Shown: positions 17,022-26,306, counted from the stretch's first letter. The stretch is 64,000 bases of DNA from Aurantibacter crassamenti (GCF_016811105.1 NZ_JAFBGM010000002.1:744001-808000); one strand, 5' to 3'. Made by a program: numbers and translations. Notes: generated from the sequence alone by a model not told the origin.

Positions 17022-18299
17022 CTAGAGGCTGACAATTTTGTTTTCCATAATTGGTCCCAATTCGTAAAACGCACCTACTAATTCTTTTTTTATTGTTGCA
17101 ACTTTACCTGTTTCACCCGCTGCTCTATAAACCTCTGCAGCCCTATATAGTATAGCTGGTTCAAACGTTTTATCTGCAATGTGTTCATCAGTAATTTGCA
17201 AAGCCATATCTATTTCACCTAATTTCAAATAAGTATTAGCCAAAAGACTATATGCTTCAGGGGTTGCCCTATTTGCTACTTCTTGTTTAGCCAACACTAG
17301 CGCCTTGTTATATTGTTCTGTAATATCTAGATACAACGGAATAGTATATGCGCTGTACATATGGTAAAGAGAGTTATCTTTTATGACTTTAAAATACTCT
17401 TCCATATACTCTATACTGGCTAACTCATTGCCCATATATTCTGCTATTTCTGATTTTAAAAGCAAATAATCTGGAGCTTTATTATTTTTAGTTACCGCAT
17501 CAAGAATACGCAAGGCCTCTTGTGGATTCTTTTCATGAGAAAATACAATCCAAGCAATACCCTTTTTAGCATATGCATTTTTCGGGTCTAATTGCAAAGT
17601 CTTTAAATAATGATTGTACGAATCTTCAATTCTACCTGCGTGACCATAATAGTCAGCTAAGTTTGTATACGACCATATTAGAAGATTCTTGTTTTTTGAA
17701 CTCTCAGCCTTAGCCATTGCTTTTTCCATAAAGCGAATAGTAGTATCTAGATCACCTTTATAATCATTCCATTTTGCAACACGAATCAAGTATCCAAAAC
17801 TGGAAAGGTTTTCTGTACTATCTAAATATTTTTTAGCAACATCATAATTACCAAGTTCAATATGAATATCAAATAACAATGCCTGAGATTCTTTAACTCC
17901 GCTACCAATGTATCGGGCAGAATCTGCTAAAACAAGTGCCTCTCTAAATCGATGTTGTGAAATATAATTTCTAGCTAATGCTCTTAAATAACCTGATTTA
18001 CCAATATTGGCTACATCTACAGCTTTTTTTAGTGATTTTTCAGCTTTCTTTAAAAACTTGATATCACCAGTATTTTTGAAGTATCTATTATACTCGCCAG
18101 CAACTATTCCGAAACTTAAAAATTGCGAACTATCTGCTTCTATTTTTTTATTCCAAATTTCAAAGTACTTTGATGTAGTATCTATTTTGCTTACCGCCAG
18201 ATATTCATCATAGTCACTAATATTGGTTAATTTTTGTGCCGTTTCTGTTTTGCAGGAAATAAAGAAGAGTAATGAAAGTGAAAATAATATAAATCTCAT
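17022..18299 (-). CDS. TPR lipoprotein
   Basis: The 425-residue product has a lipoprotein signal with Cys16 in LLFFISCKTE and then a nearly continuous series of tetratricopeptide-like helical pairs. They are recognisable by ALARNYISQHRFREALVLAD, NLADYYGHAGRIEDSYNHYL and LANTYLKLGEIDMALQI repeats. TPR arrays are protein-binding scaffolds; this one should face the periplasm or the outer membrane. It is the last gene of a minus-strand group after two DUF4331-type proteins and is followed by a strong terminator, so the three probably act together. The partner is not known. Confidence 0.85.
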   Translation of the reverse strand: MRFILFSLSLLFFISCKTETAQKLTNISDYDEYLAVSKIDTTSKYFEIWNKKIEADSSQFLSFGIVAGEYNRYFKNTGDIKFLKKAEKSLKKAVDVANIGKSGYLRALARNYISQHRFREALVLADSARYIGSGVKESQALLFDIHIELGNYDVAKKYLDSTENLSSFGYLIRVAKWNDYKGDLDTTIRFMEKAMAKAESSKNKNLLIWSYTNLADYYGHAGRIEDSYNHYLKTLQLDPKNAYAKKGIAWIVFSHEKNPQEALRILDAVTKNNKAPDYLLLKSEIAEYMGNELASIEYMEEYFKVIKDNSLYHMYSAYTIPLYLDITEQYNKALVLAKQEVANRATPEAYSLLANTYLKLGEIDMALQITDEHIADKTFEPAILYRAAEVYRAAGETGKVATIKKELVGAFYELGPIMENKIVSL

Positions 18300-18382
18300 G
18301 TTCTTAATTTTACGTACAGTTAAACAATTAAAATAAAGGGAGGATATTTTACTACCCTCCCAATGCTCCCTTTTTCATAGAC

Positions 18383-19150
18383 TTATTCAGGAGCCCCCAA
18401 ATAAGGGAAACTTGTAGATATATCTGCTGATAGACCAACACCATCAGATGTTAAACGTGGTAAATTACCGCCGTTACCATCATCTTGACCGCTGAATCGG
18501 ACGCCATCCATTCCTCCAAAAAGAAGAATTAATGAAACATCAATAACATCATCTTGTGGAGTTCTACCAGTTAATCCGATAATAGCCGGATCATTCAATA
18601 CATTACCATCCATATCAACATCAGGACCAGGTAAAAAATAAGTAGTTTGTGCATCTGGTGCTACTTCAAGAACATCAGCAGCCAAATAACCTGTAAGCGT
18701 AGCAGCATCTAATCCTAAAATATTGTTTTCGTAATCAACATCTTCCGGTTGAAAACCTAATAAACCTGCATACACATCATGGTACTGCTCTAATCTTGCT
18801 TCAAAACCAGCTTGAAAAGTAGCAGCCATTTCTGAAGGAATAGAAACATTATAGGCATCCTTTACACTAGGTTGTCCGTCCATATCAACACTCAATACAG
18901 TATTAATACCTGGGCGTCCCATAAAATCAACTTGCGAGTAAGTTCCAGAAAAATCCGGCTCCATCATCGCAACGTCGCAAGGTGTACAAGATCCACCACA
19001 ATCAATTGCAGTTTCTGTACCGTTCATTATTCCGTCGTTACAAGTAGCCTGTTGCATTGGTTCAATTGAATTGTCATCGCTTGAACAAGAAGTAAAGACT
19101 AACGTTGCCAAAACTAATGGCATGATAAATTTATATTTATGAATTCTCAT
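18383..19150 (-). CDS. DUF4331-type lipoprotein with Cys-rich linker
   Basis: The 255-residue lipoprotein has its lipobox at VFTSCSSDD (Cys22). A short Cys-rich unit at about 37-58 (CNDGIMNGTETAIDCGGSC plus PC) is of the kind found in Bacteroidota surface proteins. The remaining domain, with VDMDGQPSVKDAYNVSIP and a GRTPQDDVIDVSLILLFGG segment, looks like the C-terminal half of DUF4331. The neighbour 25 bases upstream encodes the N-terminal half-like protein, so the family seems divided over two polypeptides. The function is unknown. Confidence 0.75.
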   Translation of the reverse strand: MRIHKYKFIMPLVLATLVFTSCSSDDNSIEPMQQATCNDGIMNGTETAIDCGGSCTPCDVAMMEPDFSGTYSQVDFMGRPGINTVLSVDMDGQPSVKDAYNVSIPSEMAATFQAGFEARLEQYHDVYAGLLGFQPEDVDYENNILGLDAATLTGYLAADVLEVAPDAQTTYFLPGPDVDMDGNVLNDPAIIGLTGRTPQDDVIDVSLILLFGGMDGVRFSGQDDGNGGNLPRLTSDGVGLSADISTSFPYLGAPE

Positions 19151-19174
19151 CTTTTTTATTTTTTATAATTACAA

Positions 19175-19855
19175 TTATTGTTTGCTGTTTGTAGTTACCC
19201 AAGTCTTATAAACCGTTACACCTAGTGCATTTTGTCCTGTTGTTTCACCTAACATGCTGTTTGGTATTTCAACTACAATAGACATGGTATTAGTTCCGTC
19301 AAAAGGATCCATAGCATCTTCAGGAGCTAAAAAACCTTCAGGAGCTTCACCACCTATTACTTTATTGAACTGAAAGAAGTCAAAGAAAAAAGCATCTTGT
19401 CTTGGTCCAGCAAATAATGAAACACCGTCAGCAGTAGTTTCAACAATAGCGGTAGCAGCTGAAATTTCAACAGCACCTAATGGGTAATCTGTAAGAACAG
19501 TACCAGAAATACCAGTTGAAGAAGGCGCATAAGGTCCGAAGAAGTACATCATACCATCCCTAGGTATTGCTTGAATAACCAAATCTTCAACCAAATCATT
19601 ATTGGTATCGATATTAATCTCAGTTAAAACATCTTCATCAAATGTACCATACGCCAAATCTGGAAGTATGTTTGATTGCAAATCAACTGCAAAAACAGTG
19701 TTGTCAGAACCTTCTGTTGGTTCAAATGCGTAGAAATCTGCAATATCAGCAGTAGTACCTGTTGTTGAAGGTGCATCAATATGGTCAGCTGCGACCAATA
19801 CTATACCTAAAACAGCCACAATCGACAGTTTTATTAAAAGCTTACTTTTTTTCAT
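19175..19855 (-). CDS. DUF4331 domain protein, exported
   Basis: The 226-residue product has a signal peptide (residues 1-23) followed directly by the DUF4331 signature DHIDAPSTTGTTADIADFYAF. It further contains the FFFDFFQFN and NTMSIVVEIPNSMLG segments typical of the family. It is short compared with full DUF4331 proteins and is followed 25 bases later by a lipoprotein with the complementary C-terminal-like domain, then by a TPR lipoprotein. The biochemical role of DUF4331 is not known. It should be periplasmic or surface located. Confidence 0.85.
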   Translation of the reverse strand: MKKSKLLIKLSIVAVLGIVLVAADHIDAPSTTGTTADIADFYAFEPTEGSDNTVFAVDLQSNILPDLAYGTFDEDVLTEINIDTNNDLVEDLVIQAIPRDGMMYFFGPYAPSSTGISGTVLTDYPLGAVEISAATAIVETTADGVSLFAGPRQDAFFFDFFQFNKVIGGEAPEGFLAPEDAMDPFDGTNTMSIVVEIPNSMLGETTGQNALGVTVYKTWVTTNSKQ

Positions 19856-20024
19856 AATAACAATTTTTAGATTAAATATTTGCCTTACCTACGCAGATAT
19901 TATTCGAGGGTTCATTTTTTAGTGTTAAAAATGAAAATTTATTTTATTCAGAATGCTTACGAAGGATAATTATAAGGTCAAACTGCCGTAAATAGCTTTA
20001 TTTTGTAACTCCAAATTATTAAGC

Positions 20025-21224
20025 ATGAACCCTTCGGCCTCAGGATGGATAGACAAGTTCGGACACTTGGTCAAAGACAACCTTGAAACATATTCTGATT
20101 TTAGAGACCTATATGGTGGCCTTAAGAAAACGGGGTTTGTATATGGCATTAATGTAAAGGTGCCTAGGTTTATCACACCCGAGCATCGGTTATCTGAAGA
20201 TGAAATTGCCAAAATAAATTTACTGACCTCTTTATATTTCACTTTTAAACAAGAAACAGAGAATTCAGATTTTGATGCCTTTCTAGAGAGCATCTTAAAG
20301 TTTTATGAATTACTTGAAGTAAGCGGACTTACTTTTTTAAGCAAGCTTTTTGCTGGCAATAAAACTTCAGCTAAACTAGAGAAGCTTATTGATTCTAGAG
20401 TCTATCTAGAAGATAATATGTTAAGTAAGACCTTTAATAGTATAATTACAAATTCACTGCTATTCATTGATGTGTTAACTTATAAGTATCATTTAACCCA
20501 TGAAAGTGGCACAAGGCAGCATGCGCAATTATTAGAATATTTGACGATTAACACCACTTTTCATGCTTTAAACTCAAAAGAAATTAATAAAAAAGATGAA
20601 CGTCTAGCCCAACTTTTTGAGGCTTCGCTCACATTTGTTGATTTTGAAAAGAATGCCTTTGATGGATCATTCCGTAAAAAGCTGATTGCAAATAACTCTG
20701 AATGGGAAAACCGATATTTTCTGGATATTGCCTGTTTAACTGTTTGGGAGGACAAAACATTTGAATATCAAGAATCAGAATTTATTCATGGTATAGGAAG
20801 AGATTTAGGTATTGAAGAAAAATCAATTGTACGCGCATTAGAAGAAATTACTGCTTTTTTTGCAAAAAATTCTGAGGTTGTGCCCTTTTTAAAAGACAAC
20901 AATTTAGCTGTTCAATTTTATGAAAGCATGGCAAAAGTTGTTGACAAGCTCATCTCAAGAAACAGCAAACGACTTAAAAAAGAGCTTTTAGAAAGTAAAG
21001 AACTTGTTGCACTTCTAACAAAATCTACCATAAAAGACCTTGACGAAGAAGAGAAAAAAAAGGTGCAAAATCAGCTCATAGATATTTTTAAAAGCATACC
21101 TTCGTTGGCTATATTTATTCTACCAGGTGGCGCTGTTTTATTACCAATTTTCATAAAATTGATACCAAAACTTTTACCTTCTTCGTTCGATGACAACAGA
21201 GTAGAAAAATCTAAGGAAAAATAG
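20025..21224 (+). CDS. LETM1-related biofilm-associated protein
   Basis: The 399-residue protein opens with NPSASGWIDKFGHLVK and has no signal peptide. Its C-terminus (about 335-390) has the LETM1-like stretch IFKSIPSLAIFILPGGAVLL with a hydrophobic segment and a final LIPKLLPSSF box. The body between is helical and charged. Flavobacterial homologues are annotated as LETM1-related biofilm-associated proteins; mitochondrial LETM1 is a cation/proton exchanger, but the bacterial role is uncertain. The C-terminal hydrophobic part suggests membrane association. It is convergent with the LytTR operon. Confidence 0.85.
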   Translation: MNPSASGWIDKFGHLVKDNLETYSDFRDLYGGLKKTGFVYGINVKVPRFITPEHRLSEDEIAKINLLTSLYFTFKQETENSDFDAFLESILKFYELLEVSGLTFLSKLFAGNKTSAKLEKLIDSRVYLEDNMLSKTFNSIITNSLLFIDVLTYKYHLTHESGTRQHAQLLEYLTINTTFHALNSKEINKKDERLAQLFEASLTFVDFEKNAFDGSFRKKLIANNSEWENRYFLDIACLTVWEDKTFEYQESEFIHGIGRDLGIEEKSIVRALEEITAFFAKNSEVVPFLKDNNLAVQFYESMAKVVDKLISRNSKRLKKELLESKELVALLTKSTIKDLDEEEKKKVQNQLIDIFKSIPSLAIFILPGGAVLLPIFIKLIPKLLPSSFDDNRVEKSKEK

Positions 21225-21294
21225 GGGTTTTGAGTACTATAAGAAATATCTATAGCACAATTCAGACAATTGTGATCCAATCTTTTAAATAACT

Positions 21295-22050
21295 TTACTC
21301 CAACCAAAGCTTGAAGTCCTTAACACGTTCTCTACTCACAATAATTTCTTGTTCATCAAAGTGATTTAACTTGATTTTTAGCCTTGAATTTGAGTATGCT
21401 ATGATATCTTTTATATGATCAACGTTAATGTAAAACTTACGACTTACTCTGAAGAATTTTTTTGGTGAAAGTTCATTTTCAAGACTTTCTAAAGTAGTAT
21501 CCATTAAATAATTTCTACCATCAATCGTAGCGGCATAGGTACCTTTGTTTTCACTGTAAAAACTTTCAACCTCATCAGCATTTATAATTTTCAAGTGTTG
21601 CCCTACTCTTGCCGTAAATCTTTTTTTGTATTCTCTTTCGATTGGGTTAACCAACAACTTTTTTATATCCTCAAAATCTATACTCAACTTTTGTGTACTC
21701 GGTCGCATCTCTTGATATTTTTTTACCGCATGTTCTAAATCTTCATCATCAATTGGTTTCAATAAATAATCTATGCTGTTTAATTTAAATGCTTGCAAAG
21801 CATACTCGTCATACGCTGTGGTAAAAATTATTGAACTCTTTATTTCAATTGCATCAAAAATCTCAAATGAGAGTCCGTCTGATAATTGAATATCTAAAAA
21901 AATAAGATCCGGATGCTCATTACCTTCAAACCAGGCAATTGATTCTTCAACAGAATATAATAGTACTGATACATTAATATTTAATTCAGCTAATAGTCTT
22001 GATAGTCTACGAGCGGCTGGCTTTTCATCTTCTATTATAATAACATTCAT
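21295..22050 (-). CDS. LytTR-family response regulator
   Basis: The product of about 251 residues has a receiver domain (phosphoacceptor Asp53 in LIFLDIQ; acidic pair in IIIEDEKPAARRL). A LytTR DNA-binding domain covers the last hundred residues (KRFTARVGQHLKII, FFRVSRKFYINVDHI). I chose the ATG at 22048-22050; a GTG four codons upstream is possible but less likely. It is the last gene of the operon begun by the 2TM-domain LytS-type kinase, its evident partner. Only 19 bases separate it from the preceding 2TM gene. Confidence 0.9.
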   Translation of the reverse strand: MNVIIIEDEKPAARRLSRLLAELNINVSVLLYSVEESIAWFEGNEHPDLIFLDIQLSDGLSFEIFDAIEIKSSIIFTTAYDEYALQAFKLNSIDYLLKPIDDEDLEHAVKKYQEMRPSTQKLSIDFEDIKKLLVNPIEREYKKRFTARVGQHLKIINADEVESFYSENKGTYAATIDGRNYLMDTTLESLENELSPKKFFRVSRKFYINVDHIKDIIAYSNSRLKIKLNHFDEQEIIVSRERVKDFKLWLE

Positions 22051-22069
22051 ATATTGTAACACTTAAATA

Positions 22070-22429
22070 TTAATCATTACTATTTTTATCTTCACGCATT
22101 ATCTTCTCTATCTGGCGCTCTTCCCAATCTTTTAGAAACTGTGGCCTTAATTCTTTTAAAGGTTTTGATTTTAGAATAAAAACATAAATCGCATGACAGC
22201 CTAGACCAATACCCCATATTACAGGCGTTCCAATAATATTCCATTCAAACCAGTTTAAAAAACCTTCATCAGAAATGCCTTTTTCGGTAAAAAACTCATA
22301 AGCCTTGAATTTAAACACCAGCAACAATATATTAACTACAATGAAAATTCTAAGGTGCTTGTAAAACTTTTTAATCTGCCCAACTCTGCGTTGCGCTCTT
22401 TTCAATTTTTTTGCTTGATTGGTTTCCAT
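22070..22429 (-). CDS. Free-standing 2TM-domain protein 3
   Basis: The 119-residue membrane protein consists only of a 2TM domain: a basic amphipathic start (LKRAQRRVGQIKKFYKHL), two transmembrane helices at about 27-45 and 69-88, the VIWGIGLGCHAI box, and a cytoplasmic tail DWEERQIEKIMRED. The same three boxes occur in the two preceding small proteins and in the C-terminal part of the kinase at 23208. The linker between its helices is longer than in protein 1. The function of the 2TM domain is unknown; the operon ties it to signal transduction. Confidence 0.85.
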   Translation of the reverse strand: METNQAKKLKRAQRRVGQIKKFYKHLRIFIVVNILLLVFKFKAYEFFTEKGISDEGFLNWFEWNIIGTPVIWGIGLGCHAIYVFILKSKPLKELRPQFLKDWEERQIEKIMREDKNSND

Positions 22430-22440
22430 AATTTGATAAT

Positions 22441-22779
22441 TTATCTAAATTTTTCAGCTCTTTCTTGTTCTTCTTGAATAAACTTCTGTATTTGCTTTTC
22501 TTCCCAATCTTTTCCGAAAATTGAAATCAGGGAAAAAACTTTAATGGCGTGTGCGGCCAAACCAATACCCCAAAAAATCCATATGGCAAAGGTTCCAAAG
22601 TCCAAAAAAGCGTCTGAAAAACTCTCTCCTGAACTCATATTTTGGGTTAATTTAACAATGGTTATAAACAAATTAACACCTAAGTATGAAGCTAAATGCC
22701 AATAAAACCCTTTAAGTTCAGCAATGCGCTTTTTAGCTCTATTTAATTTTTTTCGTTCAGTTCTAGTTTCTACTTCCAT
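22441..22779 (-). CDS. Free-standing 2TM-domain protein 2
   Basis: This 112-residue protein has the same plan as its neighbours: LNRAKKRIAELKGFYWHL, two membrane helices with an acidic/serine loop (NMSSGESFSDAF) between them, FWGIGLAAHAIKVF, and the tail GKDWEEKQIQKFIQEE. Its start overlaps the stop of 2TM protein 1 by ten bases, which indicates translational coupling and perhaps hetero-oligomers. Confidence 0.85.
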   Translation of the reverse strand: MEVETRTERKKLNRAKKRIAELKGFYWHLASYLGVNLFITIVKLTQNMSSGESFSDAFLDFGTFAIWIFWGIGLAAHAIKVFSLISIFGKDWEEKQIQKFIQEEQERAEKFR

Positions 22780-23072
22780 CGGTTCTGATCTTTGTCCTCG
22801 TTCATAATTTCATTTATTTTGCGTTCTTCCCAACCTTTACCAAGAAAGGGGTTCGCACCAAAAACCTTTATTGCATTAAAAATAAGACCAATTCCCCAAC
22901 CGAACGCCGCCCATAAAAACCAAGGGTAATTCCATTGATCTGTATAATAATTTATACCGGCTAGCATTGCTATTACAAACACATAAGAAATTAGGCTTGT
23001 ATAAAATTTCTTTAGTTCATTAACTTTCTCTTGTGCTCTAAAATACTTGCTTTCTTTATCTGAATATTCCAT
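22770..23072 (-). CDS. Free-standing 2TM-domain protein 1
   Basis: The 100-residue protein is the shortest of the three and the closest to the kinase tail: YFRAQEKVNELKKFYTSL, two helices with the loop DQWNYPWFLW, GWGIGLIFNAIKVFG, and NPFLGKGWEERKINEIMNED. The kinase tail has NPLWGKGWEDRRIKKYMDDD at the same place. The similarity suggests that a free 2TM protein arose by duplication of the kinase tail, or the reverse. It lies 135 bases after the kinase gene. Confidence 0.85.
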   Translation of the reverse strand: MEYSDKESKYFRAQEKVNELKKFYTSLISYVFVIAMLAGINYYTDQWNYPWFLWAAFGWGIGLIFNAIKVFGANPFLGKGWEERKINEIMNEDKDQNRWK

Positions 23073-23207
23073 CTGTAATGATTTATTATTTATTCAAATT
23101 TCTGGTTAATTAGTCCCTTTCCTAAATTAATAATACTGAATTGTAGATTCTGTAGGATGGATTGTAATAACTCTTATTATCTATATAAAATGACAGGAAG
23201 AATAAGG

Positions 23208-24545
23208 CTAAAAACGATCATCATCCATATACTTTTTAATTCTACGATCTTCCCAGCCCTTACCCCATAACGGATTATAGCCATAAGCTTCCATTCCGTG
23301 AGCAATCACTCCAATACCCCATCCAACCATAGGAAATAGCACCCATGGAAATCCTGTGGACTGATAGTTTAAAAATGCCAAAAACGGGATAATTATACAA
23401 TAGGATAACAGATTGCCATAAAACTTCTTTATTTTTTCAACCTTTTCTTTTGCTTTTTTATAGTATTTATCATCAATATAAACACGCTGTTTCTCCATCA
23501 CAGAAACTTGTTTTGTTAGCATTGGTAATTGAACACTAAAGTTTACATCACCCTTCTGAATTAATACCTTTCGCTCAGTTAAGATTTCATAGCGTTGTTT
23601 AATATTCTGCAAACCAACTCCGCTACTCTTACGAACCACCTGCTTTTCTTGAAGATTATTACGCACCACCAACATATTATCCTCTTCATAAACGCTAATA
23701 TGCAATGGCCTATCTGAAGTAACCACATTATGTTTTACTGCATTTTCTAATAGCAGTTGTAACGACAATGGCACAATTTTAGCCTCTGGGTTTGTACTCT
23801 TCTCAGGTATGTCAAAAACAATGCTATCTTCAAATCTCATTTTCAAAAGCCGAACATAAGTTCTAGCAAATCGAAACTCTTCATCCACAGAAATTAAATC
23901 TTTATTTTTTTGCTCAAGAACATACCTGTAAACCTTTGATAATGAAGTTGTAAACTTTTGAGCTTGATTTGGATCTTCTTCAATTAAACTGGTTAAAACA
24001 TTAAGGCTATTAAATAAAAAATGAGGATCTAATTGATTCTTTAAAGCATCAAATTTAGCCGAAGCAGTACCTGCAATTATCTTCTGTTCTTTGACTCTAT
24101 TTTCTTGCCAATGCTTGTAAAAATAAAAGGCATAAAAAGCCAATATTATTACTACTGCAATAAACATTGGAATGAGGTATGAATTAAATTGATGATTCGA
24201 AATAAATTCAACAAAAGGGATTCTGGCTATTACAACTTGTAAGATTATTTTAGACACAAAAATTGCAGCAAATGAAGCTGTCAAGTTTAATAAAAAGCCA
24301 AAAAATAAATTTTTACCTGAGTTTAATAAGTTACCGTATTTGAATCTAAAAAAACGCCAAGCATATATATTAGCCAAATAAATAAGCATTGACATTATCA
24401 TGTTTTCATAATACTCTTTCCAAACATTTGCTGGTGTAAAATCACCATTCAATGCGCCGGTTGAAAACAAAACTATATGAATAACAAAAAAAATGACGGT
24501 CCCTATTGCAATCGAAGCGAGTATGTCTTTTATAAATTTTTGCAT
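23208..24545 (-). CDS. LytS-type membrane histidine kinase with C-terminal 2TM domain
   Basis: I start this gene at the ATG at 24543-24545 (MQKFIKDILASIAIGT), since the longer reading frame adds a non-conserved leader. About 445 residues result. Four membrane helices span about 1-150. The His_kinase domain has LKNQLDPHFLFNSLNVLTSL, with the phosphorylated histidine, and a short HATPase with LLENAVKHNV and GVGLQNIKQRYEIL. The protein continues past the kinase core into an extra 85-residue 2TM domain (YYKKAKEKVEKIKKFYGNL to GKGWEDRRIKKYM). It heads an operon with three free 2TM proteins and a LytTR regulator. Confidence 0.9.
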   Translation of the reverse strand: MQKFIKDILASIAIGTVIFFVIHIVLFSTGALNGDFTPANVWKEYYENMIMSMLIYLANIYAWRFFRFKYGNLLNSGKNLFFGFLLNLTASFAAIFVSKIILQVVIARIPFVEFISNHQFNSYLIPMFIAVVIILAFYAFYFYKHWQENRVKEQKIIAGTASAKFDALKNQLDPHFLFNSLNVLTSLIEEDPNQAQKFTTSLSKVYRYVLEQKNKDLISVDEEFRFARTYVRLLKMRFEDSIVFDIPEKSTNPEAKIVPLSLQLLLENAVKHNVVTSDRPLHISVYEEDNMLVVRNNLQEKQVVRKSSGVGLQNIKQRYEILTERKVLIQKGDVNFSVQLPMLTKQVSVMEKQRVYIDDKYYKKAKEKVEKIKKFYGNLLSYCIIIPFLAFLNYQSTGFPWVLFPMVGWGIGVIAHGMEAYGYNPLWGKGWEDRRIKKYMDDDRF

Positions 24546-24742
24546 ATAAATAATTTCAATATACCTATGATTAATATAGCACCGCACCAAGTATGGTTAT
24601 TGATGAATTTAGTCTTTGAAACAAATATGGAGAACAAGTTAGCAATCTTAAAGAAATAATTACCCAGTCGTAGATTTTTAAGGATAGATTGTAAAAAATT
24701 AAAAAGCAAGCCTGAAGTCAGCCGTTGATAGTGAAATAACAG

Positions 24743-24750
24743 TAATTTTG
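24743..24750 (+). promoter_or_regulatory. -7 element very close to the FAD-dehydrogenase start
   Basis: TAATTTTG matches TAnnTTTG exactly but ends only five bases before the ATG at 24756, so transcription would begin at or next to the start codon. No -33 TTTG is seen at the correct distance, so the call is weak. Confidence 0.25.
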
Positions 24751-24755
24751 CCATT

Positions 24756-26306
24756 ATGGTTAGAAACATCCAACTACGGGTAAGTTTAAAGGAAGAAGAA
24801 AAGCTAGGTCTGAAAACTAAAACAGCTAAATACCTAGGCGTTTCAGAGAATGAGATTGAAATTAAAGTACTGAGAAAATCAATTGATGCTCGTAAACCAA
24901 GCATCTACTTTAATTACAAATTAGAAGTCTTTATCAATGAACCAATGCCGACTTCTACTGATTATTCTTTTATCTACAAAGATGTTTCAAAGGCAAAAGC
25001 AGTTCATATTATTGGTTTTGGCCCTGCGGGGATGTGGGCAGCACTACGGTGTTTAGAATTGGGGTTTAAACCAATTGTTCTTGAACGTGGCAAAAATGTT
25101 CAAAACCGTCGACGCGATTTAAAAGCAATAAACCAAGACCACAAAGTAAATGAAAACTCCAATTATTGTTTTGGCGAAGGTGGTGCCGGCACTTATTCAG
25201 ATGGTAAACTTTATACGAGAAGTTTAAAACGAGGTGACGTACGACGTATTTTTGAAAGTTTGGTTTTTCATGGAGCAACAGAAGAAATTTTGGTTGACGC
25301 CCACCCACATATTGGTACAAATAAATTACCAAAAATTGTACAAGACATTCGTGAAACCATCATTGAAAAAGGTGGTGAAGTACATTTTGACACTAAAGTG
25401 ACGGACTTTATAATTGATGAAAATCAAATAAAATCTATTGTTCTTAACGACTCTGATGAAATTGAGGTTAATCGAGTGATTCTCGCCACAGGGCATTCTG
25501 CACGTGATATTTTTTATCTGTTAGAAAAAAAGAAAATAGCCTTAAAAGCAAAATCGTTTGCCATGGGTGTTCGCGTAGAACATCCGCAGCAAATAATAGA
25601 TTCTATTCAATACCACTGTCATGGCAATCGAAATACCTTATTACCAGCTGCCGCATATAGCCTAGTACATCAATCAAAAGGGAGAGGCGTTTATTCTTTT
25701 TGTATGTGTCCGGGTGGTTTTATTGTTCCTGCTGCAACAGCGCCAGGTGAGGTAGTTGTAAACGGAATGTCACCTTCAAAAAGAAATAATATTTATGCAA
25801 ACTCAGGTATCGTTGTAGAAATCAATGTAGATGAAGATTTATACAAGTATGAAAAGTTTGGCGAACTAAGAGGATTGGAATATCAAAAAGATTTGGAACG
25901 TTTGGCATTCACTTCAGGCGGAAGATCCCAAACAGCACCTTCACAACGGCTTACTGATTTTGTTGAAGGAAAACTTTCAGAAGACCTCAACCCTACTTCA
26001 TACCAACCTGGTTTAAAATCAGCACCATTACATTCATTACTCCCAAAATTAATTGGCAGTCGTTTACGTGCTGGTTTTACTGAATTCGGAAAGAAAATGA
26101 AAGGTTATTATACATCGCAGGCAAATATTATTGGCGTAGAATCTAGAACCTCATCACCAGTTACCATTCCAAGAAATGAAAAGTTAGAGCACCCAGAAAT
26201 CAAAGGTTTATTCCCTTGTGGAGAAGGTGGCGGATATGCTGGCGGAATTGTTTCAGCAGCTATGGATGGTGAACGCTGTGCTGAAGCTGCAATTGCCGGA
26301 CTATAA
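24756..26306 (+). CDS. FAD-dependent dehydrogenase (COG2509 type)
   Basis: The 516-residue cytoplasmic flavoprotein has a substrate-binding-like N-terminal region (about 1-85). The dinucleotide-binding motif VHIIGFGPAGMWAAL (about 86-100) follows, then the ELGFKPIVLERG strand ending in the acidic residue that binds ribose, and a glycine-rich NYCFGEGGAGTYSDGKLYTR block (about 133). A C-terminal GEGGGYAGGIVSAAMDG motif contacts FAD. This matches the uncharacterised FAD-dependent dehydrogenases of COG2509. The substrate is not known. It stands alone between the kinase operon and a helicase gene. Confidence 0.88.
   Translation: MVRNIQLRVSLKEEEKLGLKTKTAKYLGVSENEIEIKVLRKSIDARKPSIYFNYKLEVFINEPMPTSTDYSFIYKDVSKAKAVHIIGFGPAGMWAALRCLELGFKPIVLERGKNVQNRRRDLKAINQDHKVNENSNYCFGEGGAGTYSDGKLYTRSLKRGDVRRIFESLVFHGATEEILVDAHPHIGTNKLPKIVQDIRETIIEKGGEVHFDTKVTDFIIDENQIKSIVLNDSDEIEVNRVILATGHSARDIFYLLEKKKIALKAKSFAMGVRVEHPQQIIDSIQYHCHGNRNTLLPAAAYSLVHQSKGRGVYSFCMCPGGFIVPAATAPGEVVVNGMSPSKRNNIYANSGIVVEINVDEDLYKYEKFGELRGLEYQKDLERLAFTSGGRSQTAPSQRLTDFVEGKLSEDLNPTSYQPGLKSAPLHSLLPKLIGSRLRAGFTEFGKKMKGYYTSQANIIGVESRTSSPVTIPRNEKLEHPEIKGLFPCGEGGGYAGGIVSAAMDGERCAEAAIAGL

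Noticed and set aside
21256-21274. CACAATT/AATTGTG hairpin between the LETM1-related gene and the LytTR operon
   Set aside because: Only a seven-base stem with no direct T-run on either strand; not convincing as a terminator.
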